DNA of 64,000 nt from Nematocida ironsii (lineage: Eukaryota; Microsporidia): assembly GCA_001642415.1 (NCBI GenBank), contig LTDK01000174.1, forward strand, positions 62,001 through 126,000. Direction: 5' to 3'. Positions 1-9,477 of the stretch are shown here, one piece after another. Position 1 is the stretch's first letter. Each line of letters starts with the position of its first letter. The position numbers and the translations under genes are program-made. The notes beneath the pieces were generated by a model. That model ran no database searches. It worked only from the letters and a program-made list of their open reading frames with translations, and was not told the DNA's origin.

Positions 1-1
1 A

Positions 2-1111
2 GAAGTCAAATACTCTGATGAAAACCTGTCAGAGGGCAAAGATATGCAAACTGACAGAGTGAGTGATGCTAGAGAGGAAGAGATAACTTCACCCGGAGAG
101 GAAACTGAGGGGCAGAGTGCAGGAAACAGCGCAGAGTATATTCAGTCTAGCAACGACACAGAAACAAAAGACCATTTAGACTCCCTTGATAAGGAAGAAT
201 TCCAGTACTCCGATGAAAGAACAGCAAAGACAGAAGAAACTAATAGGAATGAAAGCCCATCAAGCTATTACTCTGACACAGAAAAGCAAGATACTGAAGA
301 GGAATCGGCCAGAAATAGCCCTGAAGAAAAGTATTCTGACAAAACCGGAGTGTCAAACAGCGAAGATGATATTATTGAGTATAAAGAAACAACACTTCCA
401 ACCAAGTCAGAAATAAATTCAAAGAGGCGTTTATCACAGGACAGCCATCCAGCAAAAATGACAAAAACTGACAGTACACCAGAAATAAACAAAGCCAACT
501 TTAGCCAAGAAGAGAATATAGCTCTTTTGGAAGAAATTGACAAAAGCTGCATTCAAAAAACTGAAATGAGTAATAGAGGATGGAAGTACAATAATCGGCC
601 ATTGTTGTGGAAGCCTACAATAGAAGCGTATGAGGATGATGTGGGTGTGATGGATGAAGAGGCTGTCATACACAACTTTCGGGCACATATAGAGTATCCA
701 AGCATGTATAATGTAAGAAAGATAACAGCAGATCCATATTATACAAAAATAAGTGCTAGGAACAAAAAACCGCTTTCAAGGCACGCATTGCTAAAGGTTA
801 AAGAAAGAATAGAAAACAACAAAATATTAGAGGTGCAAAGGTCTCTAAGAAGAAGAACTTTAGAAGAGAAAAATATGTTAAACAAAACCAGAAATCTTCA
901 TGTGAAGTTAAAGCAAATGGGACATAAAACCGAAGCATCAAATATTTTTGCTCTTCTAACACAGGAGTATATATTCCAGAAGAAAGACATAGTACAGAGC
1001 ATGGAGAGCACACTTAATACCCTGTCATATATAAACAATCGATTGGTAGAGAACGAGCAGTACCTTTTAAAATGCCTGGATTTTGTCAATCAAAAAGTAA
1101 CAATTGAGTAA
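2..1111 (+). CDS. Acidic YSD-repeat protein, 5'-truncated by the window edge
   Basis: The reading frame is open from base 2, so the true start lies outside the window; the first internal ATG is at 44. The visible 369 residues fall into two parts. The first 150 or so are Glu/Ser/Asp-rich with a loose repeat of about 20-25 residues marked by the motif (K/Q/Y)YSD, seen four times (KYSDENL, QYSDERT, YYSDTEK, KYSDKTG). The second part, from about residue 195, is basic and probably helical, beginning near RGWKYNNRPLLWKP. A charged region rich in Arg and Lys follows, then a likely coiled coil at the C-terminus. No Cys cluster, signal peptide or membrane segment is visible. I do not recognise the family. 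An acidic tail joined to a basic helical region suggests a nuclear or chromatin protein, but that is only inference. It is followed by a long AT-rich gap. Confidence 0.75.
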   Translation, partial: EVKYSDENLSEGKDMQTDRVSDAREEEITSPGEETEGQSAGNSAEYIQSSNDTETKDHLDSLDKEEFQYSDERTAKTEETNRNESPSSYYSDTEKQDTEEESARNSPEEKYSDKTGVSNSEDDIIEYKETTLPTKSEINSKRRLSQDSHPAKMTKTDSTPEINKANFSQEENIALLEEIDKSCIQKTEMSNRGWKYNNRPLLWKPTIEAYEDDVGVMDEEAVIHNFRAHIEYPSMYNVRKITADPYYTKISARNKKPLSRHALLKVKERIENNKILEVQRSLRRRTLEEKNMLNKTRNLHVKLKQMGHKTEASNIFALLTQEYIFQKKDIVQSMESTLNTLSYINNRLVENEQYLLKCLDFVNQKVTIE

Positions 1112-1634
1112 CAATACACCAAATACTGTAAACGTGCAAATTATTTTCAGATGTGGAGCAAATCTCTGGTGCTATGAAATCTTAGCTGTCTTAAGTACTT
1201 TATCCATGTAAATCTAAGAATAAAACGAATAATGCATACATTTCTTTAATTATTACATATAATATTAATACATAGTTCATATGCTATGTTTATATTACAT
1301 TAATTGTTGAACTTATTATTTGCTCCAAATATTTTTAAGCTCTCAAATATTGCATAAGAAGCTGTAGCATTTAAAACATAAATATAAGTATAATAAATGA
1401 GTTAGTTTGTTGAAGATCTAGCTCTCTCCTTACTTATATGCCTTTTTAGTTCGTTTGTTTAATTTGTCCCGGATTCATTACAAAAACTTCTAATAAGCAG
1501 AGCTAGAAAGTATATGCGCACTGTAAGCAATATTGGTCGCCTGGGTTATTGTCTTGGTTACCATGCATCCTGTATTGTAAAATAGCAGTAGAAAAAGGGT
1601 TACAATACAAATATGTTTTAAGAAAAATACTTTA
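1112..1634. other. AT-rich gap without a gene
   Basis: This stretch is AT-rich with stops in all frames. A short stretch near 1537-1549 (CTGGGTTATTG) weakly resembles the TTCGGGTTAT element seen elsewhere in the window. The right end adjoins the decayed integrase gene. I see no RNA gene or terminal repeat here. Confidence 0.7.
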
Positions 1635-2958
1635 TTATTTGCATGGCCTCAATTTTTTGAGCATATGCCCAGGCAGAGTTTTTATTACACCATCTCGCAT
1701 TACTTTAAAAGAAGAACCTTCTGCCCTTTCAATAATAGTCCATTTGCCATCATAAAAGCCATCAAACTTGGGTTTTCTAGTTGAAGTATTATTGTCAAGA
1801 ACTCGCTTTATAAGTACTTCATCACCAGCATTTAATGTAGACTTCCTATAACGAGCATTTGCGTCATGAGCCATCCGAGCCACGTACTTTTTTCTGTATG
1901 CAAGTAGTTCAGTATTAACATTAGGTTTTATTATGGGAATATGTTCAGAATCAATAGATACATCGCTTATCTCATTCTCATTTAGCAAAATATCTGAAAA
2001 ATTACTCTTTCTCCTTCACTATCGTCATCTGATTCAGCACTATTAGAAGTTTCAATATCATATTCTGAGCAGTCAATCATTGTATTGTTAAACCCTTTTC
2101 TATTTCTAAATGCCAGCATAGGAGTTGAATTTATAGCTCTATGCCAGGTAAGATTGTAAGCCTCCACTATTTCATCCAGCTTATCTACCCAACGCCACTC
2201 ATCTATAGCACAAGCTTTGGCTAATTTATGAACCAGTGTTTGGCTCGCCCTTTCCACCTGACCTTGTATTCTAGATACTCTTGGGCACCTACGTAAATGT
2301 TTGATTTTATATCTCAATGTAATGCCCACCATCATACTATTAACAAACTCCTCTCCATTATCTGTATACAATATAGCTGGCGGCCCTTCAATCCTGATAA
2401 CCATCAAGAAAGCTTCTGTTACTAATTTGGCGCTTTTCTCTTCTAATGCGAAAGCATATATATATTTAGAAAAAGAATCTTCTATATTTAAAATCCAGTT
2501 CTTCCCATTATTTAAATCTGCGCAATGACGCATATCAATAGTGTCCATCTGGACCCTACTCCACGGCGAGTCCGCAAGAATTACGCGCATCGGCCGTCTA
2601 GCTTTCATTGGCTGAAATCCCGCACACTCCTCGCAATTCCTCACATAATCATCTATATGGTCTCTTTTAAACCCGCAGAATCGTGATTTAAACGCCATAT
2701 ACATAGCCTTCATACCTTTATGGTCAGGCATATGCAAACTTTCTAAAATATTATTTAGCGCCTCAATGTCGTCATTCGGCACCACCTCGAGCATGGCATT
2801 GTCAGAAGGATAAAACAATTTCCCATCTCTGGCTATAAAGCGCCTTGCCCTAGCAGCAAAATTTTTTTGGCCATGCTAGACATCCCCTCTGGATAGAATC
2901 TAGCTTCAAGAAACAATATTATTTCTTCAACTTCTTTTTTCAAGAGTATTGTTCTCAT
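1635..2958 (-). pseudogene. KRBA2/SCAND3-type integrase (transposon-derived), frameshifted
   Basis: Three blocks in three different frames on the minus strand make one integrase. Block one begins at an ATG at 2958 and encodes a helical start (MRTILLKKEVEEI). It passes into a second frame at a T-run near 2861-2868. Block two carries an HHCC zinc-binding N-domain (H near HMPDHKG, then CEEC) and the rve catalytic core. The DDE acids are visible as VQMDTIDM, LYTDNGEEF and QGQVERASQ. A second frame change at about 1982-1988 leads to block three, which has an SH3-like C-terminal domain (GDEVLIKR, then GFYDGKWTI). The order and motifs match KRAB-A-domain-2-type integrases, which are widespread as mobile-element proteins. 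Two frameshifts make it a dead copy unless they are sequencing errors or programmed shifts; the first lies in a homopolymer. No convincing terminal repeats were found. Confidence 0.85.
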
Positions 2959-3669
2959 TTAAAGTTACAATATTCAAGATAAAAAATTTAAAAGCTTCCC
3001 ACCAAAAAAATCCCGCCAAAAAAAGTATTTAATCTGAAGATAAGTCTGAAATTTGTATTTTATTTGTTTATTAATTGCGTTGTGCTGGGGTTAAAATAAT
3101 TCCTTAAATATAGAAATCCTAAATTTAATGAATTTTTTCAGAACCTCTTAATCTATACCTGTTCGTTAGAAGACCACTGTTATTTCTTTATTGGCTAGCC
3201 ACCTAACGGCTGGTTAGTGAAGTAAACAATGGGGTCTACATTAATTATTAAGAGCTATTTCTATTTTTTGTATACTCTATTTAAAAATATTGGTTTAAAG
3301 TATGTTAATAGAGAACTAATTTATATCACGCTTCGGGTTATATTTTTATAATGCGCATTCAATTATTAGCTAATATCAGTAGATTTTTCTGCCCTCTTTT
3401 ATTTTTATCTATCTTTTTAAAGAAAGTTCTAGTAATATTAAAGCTATCCAAGGAATTATTAATTCAAATTCGAAATAATAAGAAAAAATAAATACAGCAA
3501 AGAAATAAAAATAAAAAATTAATAACAATGCATGCTGGGTATATATAGGACAGACATGCTATGCGCTCAAGGGGAGATATTGATTCTTATTAAGATAGTA
3601 GAATAATGAATTCTGACGCATGGTTTAGAAGCATCATTAATGTATGTATAGATATCATCATTAATAATA
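2959..3669. other. AT-rich gap with one TTCGGGTTAT element
   Basis: Non-coding and very AT-rich. It contains one exact copy of the recurrent element at 3332-3343. From about 3575 it enters the first copy of a degenerate duplicated segment that continues into the next gene. Confidence 0.7.
3332..3343 (+). promoter_or_regulatory. Recurrent intergenic element TTCGGGTTATAT
   Basis: Exact match to the 10-base core TTCGGGTTAT, in + orientation, about 330 bases upstream of the small gene at 3670. Function unknown. It is one of seven exact copies in the window, all between genes. Confidence 0.5.
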
Positions 3670-3760
3670 ATGCTTTTGGCGGGATCAAAAATAATGATAA
3701 ATAAAATATATAGGAGTTTCCAAGTTTCAATAAATACTAGATTTTTTATGACAAATAGAA
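3575..3760 (+). repeat. Degenerate duplication, copy A
   Basis: This segment is roughly colinear with 4215-4440. Shared blocks include GATATTG near the left end, TTAAT.TATG.ATA in the middle, and TTTCAATAAATAC followed by AGATTTTT at the right end. The match is patchy and reads as old duplicated DNA. It spans the 5' flank and first codons of the small gene at 3670. Confidence 0.5.
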
Positions 3761-3993
3761 ATTCACGCATGAAAAAAGAAAAGAAGCAACTAGAGGCAGA
3801 CATAGACTCTGGTTTTTATTCACAGAGGGAATATAAAAAAGAAAATAGCAAAGACCGCCCCAATGGAGAAAAAAAGCCAAGATTTGAAAAATTGAATTTT
3901 AAAATTGACCAGATTGCTGAGGAAGATTATGTTGAAGAGAATGAGATAGGAATTCCATTCCAAGAATGGAAAGATCATTACTTTGATGATTAA
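3670..3993 (+). CDS. Small charged hypothetical protein
   Basis: A 107-residue frame from an ATG. An internal ATG at residue 27 (MTNRNSRMKKEKKQ) would give a more hydrophilic 81-residue protein and may be the true start. The body is Lys/Glu-rich (DSGFYSQREYKKENSKDR), and the C-terminus is acidic and aromatic (EWKDHYFDD). There is no membrane segment or recognisable domain. The region covering its start is duplicated in decayed form downstream, which suggests the remnant of a small local gene family. It is flanked by long AT-rich gaps. It may be a real lineage-specific gene or a fragment; codon composition is poorer in G+C than in the core genes. Confidence 0.45.
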   Translation: MLLAGSKIMINKIYRSFQVSINTRFFMTNRNSRMKKEKKQLEADIDSGFYSQREYKKENSKDRPNGEKKPRFEKLNFKIDQIAEEDYVEENEIGIPFQEWKDHYFDD

Positions 3994-4214
3994 AAAGGGC
4001 TCTCAAGAGCGCACAGGCATATAAGAAGTGTCTGAAGCAATCCAGGCTGCGGGTGATATAGCCTTTAGTGAACACCCAAACTTCAGAACTATTGCTCTTA
4101 GATTCGCTTGTTTTTGTAGTACAAACTATCTTTGAAGTGTTAATATGGTAAGAATAGGAGTGGCTATAGGGGTGCTAGTTGTTCTTGGCGTATAAATATG
4201 ATGGGTACTTCAGA

Positions 4215-4440
4215 ATTGATATTGGCTTCTATTTAGATAATGAAAAGGGTGTTTGAGGGTAAGGTTTAACAGAACTGTTAATATATGCATACCATTGTTA
4301 AAGATAATAATATGCTTAGTAAAATAAAAAACAATGTTATGCTTAACAGGATTGGAAGCGGCGACAAATGAAGCTATATATGTGTTTCTGAATTTCAATA
4401 AATACCAGATTTTTGTTATGAAAAAAAGATGTTCATATTT
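4215..4440 (+). repeat. Degenerate duplication, copy B
   Basis: Colinear with the segment at 3575-3760, most clearly at its right end, where GTTTC.(A/G)A(A/G)TTTCAATAAATAC and AGATTTTT recur. The frame of the gene at 3670 is not preserved here. Confidence 0.5.
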
Positions 4441-4544
4441 AATAGGAGAAGAGACAGTTATATAAATGCAATATAAGAAAATAGAAAATTAAATAAAAGA
4501 AAAATAATCAGAAAAGAATAAATAGAAGAGAAAACAAGCACTAT

Positions 4545-4745
4545 ATTAAAATTAATATATGCATAGTGTTGTATGCTAAGACTAGCATTTGTGTAGCATG
4601 ACATGAGTTATCGGAATGTTTACATAAACATGACGGCATAAATTAGATCAAAAGTTATTGTTGGCACAACATGTCAACATAAATTAAATTGATTATACGG
4701 TCTATAAATACGTATACAATTTCAATAAAAGTCAAAGTTTAAGAA
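4545..4745 (+). repeat. Possible third degenerate copy C
   Basis: Shares the 14-base string TTAATATATGCATA with copy B and ends with ATTTCAATAAAAG at the position where copies A and B have TTTCAATAAATAC. Similarity in between is weak, so this copy is uncertain. Confidence 0.3.
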
Positions 4746-4865
4746 TGCCTTTTCCTAAGAAAACAACTCATAGAAACAACACATAAAGCAATGGGTTAAA
4801 TTAAGAGCACTAAACGAGTTGAAATTTATTAAGGCGCCGCTGGGTTTATAGACCTATTAACAATG

Positions 4866-4879
4866 ATATAACCCGAAAA
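4866..4879 (-). promoter_or_regulatory. Recurrent intergenic element, inverted
   Basis: Reads TTTTCGGGTTATAT on the minus strand, an exact core match. It sits about 240 bases beyond the 3' end of the tail-anchored protein gene, with no obvious gene in the direction it points. Confidence 0.45.
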
Positions 4880-5120
4880 GATAAGGATCAAATAGAAAGA
4901 GAAAATGCTATAAGAATATTTTATTGGATTTATTTACTTATGGCTTTCTGTTCTGTAGTAATCAAAGTAATTTTAATTCAATCTTAGAATTTAAATACAT
5001 ATAAAATAAGAGATTTTTATAGTAAATCGAGAATAGTAAAGATATTTCTTTATTAAATTTTCATACAGTAAATATAAAGTCTTTGGTTTTTACTTTATAA
5101 TGGATGCATGATCTATAAAA

Positions 5121-6617
5121 TTATAACATACTAAACACAATCATATTTATACTAACCAGGTATATTGTTGTCACACTGCCTACTATAAAAAGAAGAATTG
5201 AAAATATTGTCATAATAATCATAAAAGCCGTAATATTCCAGGAATTTGTAGCTGGCGGCGCCTCTTTAGTATTTTTACTTAACTCTTCATGTAACTTTGT
5301 GTCCACATTAGAAGATGGCAAAGGGGTGTTTCTTGCTCCAGCCAAATTATTACGATTCTCTGATTTGTTGCTAGCAGTCATTTTCTTATCTTCTGCGGCC
5401 TCTAAATATTTTTGGACTACATTATTTTTAAACTTTTCCAGATTAAACTTAGGATGCTTATTAATGGCTTTAAGATTATTCCACCACCGGTTTGAATCTC
5501 GAATAGTCATACTTTTCATATTTTGTAGAACACTTAAAACATTCTGAATTTTTTCTGTATTCTTTTTTTTATATAATTCAATATCCTTTATATCCTCATT
5601 CAAGAACATATCGTATAGTGGTATATATAGCCCAAAATATAGAGAGTTTGTTTTTGTGTTCTCTTCACTTTTAATACGAATCGATTCATATATTATATCT
5701 AAAAGATCAATTACATTGCCATATTTCACTTTTCTAAGTAATTGCAGCGATCTAATGTCTTCATTGCTTATTTCTAATATGGGAGAATTCAATTGGTCTA
5801 TTCCATTTTTATCTTCTATGATAAGTTTATCCCTGTGATTCATAATTAGGTCTAATGCACTTTGCAGCCTTGAGGACTCTTTAGATTCAGTTAGTTCGAA
5901 AAGACTAATTAGTGCATCGTCAGAAGACATTTCATCGTCTAATTTCTCTATTTTGAAGTGATCACATAGTTTATCAATAGCATCACAGAAGAATTCGTAT
6001 CTAATTCTATATATATCTGCTGCAATCAAATGATTGCTTTTCATTAAATTGTAATAGTATGTTTCCTTCCCCATACTCTTTAGTCTATTCCCTTCTTCTA
6101 TAATGATGTTCATAACCGCTTTTACATGATTTACTGTCATATTAATTTTTGATATAATGTCATCTTCATTGTATATAGCTTTTTTGTCACTACTAGATAC
6201 ATAGTCCTCACTAGAAATATATTCTTCACTAGACATATCATTGTTGGTAATGTATACATCATCTTCATTGTCTACGTACTCTTTACTATATGAATAGTCT
6301 TCACTAGACATATACTCTTCACTAGGCATATCGTTGTTAGCGGTATATATAGCATCGCCATTATACATGTCATCCTTAGTACTATATAAATTATCATTAT
6401 ATATAGAGTTTGCATTAATTCTTCTATCCAATTGTATAAAAAGTATATTATACGCCATATTCATCAGTGACTCTGGTATTTCTGGGAATATTTGTTCTTT
6501 TTTAACAGTGTCCGTTAATATATTTACTATTGTCTTCATATCATTGCTTGTAATTACTTGATTATTAACAAATCTTTTCTGTAGCTCGTTTTTCAACTGT
6601 TCTTCGTTAAAGTTCAT
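5121..6617 (-). CDS. Tail-anchored acidic protein with internal repeat
   Basis: 498 residues from an ATG. The N-terminal 60 residues are helical. Residues about 70-150 are acidic and Tyr/Ser-rich and contain an imperfect tandem repeat: NNDMPSEEYMSSEDY recurs as NNDMSSEEYISSEDY about 35 residues later. A long helical central part follows (about 150-410). After a linker with a Pro pair, a single hydrophobic helix (TAFMIIMTIFSILLFIVGSV and onward) ends the protein within a few residues of the C-terminus. That is tail-anchored topology, so most of the protein should face the cytosol from an internal or plasma membrane. No signal peptide. I do not recognise a family. It is isolated in AT-rich DNA and is probably lineage-specific and fast-evolving. 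Confidence 0.75.
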   Translation of the reverse strand: MNFNEEQLKNELQKRFVNNQVITSNDMKTIVNILTDTVKKEQIFPEIPESLMNMAYNILFIQLDRRINANSIYNDNLYSTKDDMYNGDAIYTANNDMPSEEYMSSEDYSYSKEYVDNEDDVYITNNDMSSEEYISSEDYVSSSDKKAIYNEDDIISKINMTVNHVKAVMNIIIEEGNRLKSMGKETYYYNLMKSNHLIAADIYRIRYEFFCDAIDKLCDHFKIEKLDDEMSSDDALISLFELTESKESSRLQSALDLIMNHRDKLIIEDKNGIDQLNSPILEISNEDIRSLQLLRKVKYGNVIDLLDIIYESIRIKSEENTKTNSLYFGLYIPLYDMFLNEDIKDIELYKKKNTEKIQNVLSVLQNMKSMTIRDSNRWWNNLKAINKHPKFNLEKFKNNVVQKYLEAAEDKKMTASNKSENRNNLAGARNTPLPSSNVDTKLHEELSKNTKEAPPATNSWNITAFMIIMTIFSILLFIVGSVTTIYLVSINMIVFSML

Positions 6618-6980
6618 TATAAAAACTAAAATATTTACCTATTTTATACACTAAAAACGGATAAATTAAAATATTTTTCTATATTTGTAAAAAATGAAGC
6701 ATTCTTAAGTAACTCCCTTTATTTTTATTATTATTGTATTTCTGTACTAGTTATTTTGGTTTAGTTGTAATTTCGGGCAATACTTGTGTATTGTATTATA
6801 AATTGTCTTCTCTATGCTGCATATCCTTGTTTTGTGTATAATTTTCTTCTGTAGTAAAACTTTAAAAAGTTTATTCTATCCTCTGTAAATTTTCGAAATA
6901 CCCCGAAATTATCTATACTAGACTAGGAGTGACACTAAGTTTAAAACAAGCATCAATTCTACTATATACTCCTATTGGCA
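6618..6980. other. Gap with two element-like sites
   Basis: No gene. AATTTCGGGCAAT lies at 6769-6781 on the + strand, and AATTTCGGGGTATTT lies on the minus strand at 6896-6910. Both are near-matches to the recurrent element and lie 150-290 bases upstream of the start of the tail-anchored protein gene. Confidence 0.6.
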
Positions 6981-7271
6981 TCATAATGGAAGCAAATCAC
7001 GTCTTAGTTGTGCAGCGGGCCGGCCATTCCTCGGGGAAGAATCATATACGGGCAAATCTCCATCGCTCATATTATGTATAGAAGCATCATCTGCATTATT
7101 TCCTCTTCTTTCAAAAGAATTTAATCTTTGTATGAATCTTTCTTCTTTTCTTTTTTTTATTGCCCATACGCAGGCGTATAACAACATACAAATAGCTAGA
7201 GCTATTAGAATTATGATTGATGCCCACTCTGTTATGCTTATTGGGGTTTCTGCTATAATATCTGATAACAT
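6981..7271 (-). CDS. Small single-pass membrane protein
   Basis: 96 residues. A short N-terminal segment (MLSDIIAETPISITEW) leads into one strong hydrophobic helix at about residues 17-40 (ASIIILIALAICMLLYACVW). A basic stop-transfer run follows (KKRKEERF), then a hydrophilic tail with Arg, Asp and Pro. This predicts N-terminus outside and C-terminus in the cytosol. No family recognised. The tail motif DLPVYDSSP is reminiscent of short sorting or phosphorylation motifs, but that is not a firm call. It stands alone in AT-rich DNA between the tail-anchored protein and the homeodomain gene. Confidence 0.6.
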   Translation of the reverse strand: MLSDIIAETPISITEWASIIILIALAICMLLYACVWAIKKRKEERFIQRLNSFERRGNNADDASIHNMSDGDLPVYDSSPRNGRPAAQLRRDLLPL

Positions 7272-8124
7272 GTAATTATTGTTTTTTGTTAATTGTTATA
7301 TATTTAATAATATTGTAAAATCACTTTATAAAATGATTTAATAAATTTCATATATTTTCTATTGATATTGAATAGTTATGATGTTATATGTGTCATTATT
7401 ATATTAAATGTGCATATTATAAAATAGTTTTTTGTATAAATAATAAATTATTTAGCTAACAAAATGCAGCTTAAATTAAAAAGAGCTCTAAATATTAAAT
7501 TGTACTTATTATATCCAATAAATGTATATTAATATTTTATTTCTTATACTTTATAAAATATTTACCAATTATACTCAAATACTCAACATATAAACCAATT
7601 AAAACAATAATTTATTATTTTTATGTATAAAGTCTCTTTATATTTTAAATATTTGAATTAAAAAAATAAATTCCTTCTATTACAAATATATTAGAAATAC
7701 AATTGAATTATTTAGAAATAGAAATAAATTTATATTTTAGAAGAGAGAATAATATTTTAGTTAAAAGTAGTTATAAAAATAGCTCTACAGCGAAATATAA
7801 ATAATTAATTTATTTTTAGTTATTTTGTAAAACAAATAACCAACCATATTACACTATATAAGTATATAAACTCATATTTTATGTAAAATGTTATTATATT
7901 CTTTAGCAATTAACAAAATAATACTCTATACACAAACTATAAAATAATCTTTTTGTATAATATCAATTACTTTATAATTAAACAGAAGTACTATAACTTG
8001 AAGATATTGATTTTATCATAAATAACTTATATTTCTTGCTTAGTAATATATTAAATATTCTATTTTATATAAAAAGGGCAACATCTCTAGATTAAGCATA
8101 TATTAACTCGTTAATAAAATACCT
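7272..8124. other. Extremely AT-rich gap
   Basis: Among the most AT-rich stretches in the window, with stops in all frames. I see no gene, tRNA or clear repeat. It separates the small membrane protein from the 3' end of the homeodomain gene. Confidence 0.7.
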
Positions 8125-8796
8125 TTAAGCATATTTTTCTACAGATTGTTGTTTTTGAAATAATTTCGGAAGAATTCGTCTTCTTGCATTAATAAACCAA
8201 TTATTAATTTGCGTATTTCCAAGGCCAGTTTTATAAATTAAGTATTTTTTCTCAACCTCATCTGGGTATGGATTGTCTATATGTTTAGATAGCCATGTTT
8301 TTAGTATTTTTGTTATTGTCTTAGGATAATTCATTCTTTTCCCGCTATGCGTGTGGCGTTCAACTTTACTAGATGCTGCTTCATTATCCTCTGGATTGCT
8401 TCCAGATTTTGATTTATGTTCATTTGCAGGCGCAGATAACATTTTTGACTTTTCTATTGGCATTTCGTTTAGTTTATCCTTGAGATTCGTTATTAAATAT
8501 GTTATATCGGTATTCTGCTTTTTAATAATCGATGCAATACTTATTTTCTTCTTAATAATCCTTCTATATGAAAGGAGTATATTATATAATAGCATATCAA
8601 GCATAGGCGCTTTCGTTGTGGATATATTCTGTGCTATATAATTTTGTATCTTTAAAATATTAAAATGCACTGTTTTATCTAAAGTGTCTTTAGATATATT
8701 TTCAGAATCTATTGATTGTTTAATTGTTCGCATAACAAACTCTAAGACATTCTTAGTTGTTTCATTTTGGTTCTCCATGTAATCTTTTTGATCCAT
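8125..8796 (-). CDS. TALE-class homeodomain transcription factor
   Basis: 223 residues. The C-terminal third (about 150-213) is a homeodomain of the TALE/KN type. It has a helix-1 region around TITKILKTWLSKH, the three-residue-extended loop with NPYPDEVEK, and a recognition helix with QINNWFINARRR, which carries the invariant W, F, N and R. The N-terminal part is helical and polar (about 1-120) with a Ser/Lys-rich linker; no other domain is recognised. TALE proteins bind DNA in the nucleus and in fungi include mating-type regulators; small homeodomain sets are known in microsporidia. The gene is alone in AT-rich DNA, with no HMG or second homeodomain partner beside it, so a mating-locus role is not supported by context. 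Confidence 0.9.
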   Translation of the reverse strand: MDQKDYMENQNETTKNVLEFVMRTIKQSIDSENISKDTLDKTVHFNILKIQNYIAQNISTTKAPMLDMLLYNILLSYRRIIKKKISIASIIKKQNTDITYLITNLKDKLNEMPIEKSKMLSAPANEHKSKSGSNPEDNEAASSKVERHTHSGKRMNYPKTITKILKTWLSKHIDNPYPDEVEKKYLIYKTGLGNTQINNWFINARRRILPKLFQKQQSVEKYA

Positions 8797-9329
8797 TTAA
8801 GAAATTTCTTAAAATATTATTATATATTTTTAGATAAGAAATTAAAATGATCTATAATTTCATTTGACAGCCAGAAGAGAATTAGTGAATAAAAATATTT
8901 TTTATATAGAATATAGAAGAGTCGAAATTCTATAAATACATTTTAGGCAAAACAATTTGTTAGATAATAAAGCATTTTTATATAGTTCTACCATTAAATT
9001 AGAGAATGTTTAGGAGCATAAATAAATATAAATAATATATAACAATATCAATATAATTTTGGGGTTTATAATCCAAGAGAAAAATATAATGTATAAAACT
9101 ACTAACTAATAATATAATCTATTTTAATTAAAGAGAATTTAAAAAAATCAACATACTATTATATTCTTATGTATTTTAAAGAATAATTGGTAGTGTTTCA
9201 AAGAAATTAATTATTAAGAGAGACAATATATATAAAGAAATTCGAGCTAAAAATAAAATTTTATTGAATTACAGTGGTTTACATTTTTAACACTTTAAAT
9301 ATTAAAAACAAAAAAATATAATTAGAAAA
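8797..9329. other. AT-rich gap before the tRNA
   Basis: No coding frame and no repeated element seen. G+C rises sharply at the tRNA gene, which marks the border between the accessory stretch and the conserved core. Confidence 0.7.
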
Positions 9330-9400
9330 GGCTTCTACGGGAATCGAACCCGTAGCCTCACCCTTACTAGGGGTGCGCTCTACCATTGAGCTAAGAAGCC
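9330..9400 (-). tRNA. tRNA-Thr(AGU)
   Basis: 71 bases fold as a complete cloverleaf on the minus strand. The acceptor GGCTTCT pairs with AGAAGCC. The D arm is GCTC/GAGC. The anticodon arm CACCC/GGGTG carries the loop CTAGTAA with anticodon AGT. The T arm is ACGGG/CCCGT with loop TTCGATT. Internal A box (TAGCTCAATGG) and B box (GGTTCGATTCC) are present. No intron and no encoded CCA. The anticodon reads ACU and, after deamination of A34, ACC and ACA. Confidence 0.97.
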
Positions 9401-9477
9401 ACACGTATATAAAATACACTATGCCCATCTTATGCGGGCACATTACTACTTCACGCGTATTTTAATTATTTTTAGAG

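Larger units (their letters stand above)
3994..5120. other. AT-rich gap with decayed repeat copies
   Basis: No long frame on either strand. It contains degenerate copies B and C of the segment before 3760. A 16-codon frame at 4145-4195 encodes a hydrophobic MVRIGVAIGVLVVLGV that resembles a signal-peptide start but stops at once. An exact inverted TTCGGGTTAT element lies at 4866-4879. The stretch looks like a graveyard of small genes. Confidence 0.6.

Noticed and set aside
1600..2973. Direct repeats GTTACAATA flanking the integrase pseudogene as possible target duplication
   Set aside because: Nine AT-rich bases at imprecise distances from the coding ends, with no terminal repeats next to them; chance is likely.
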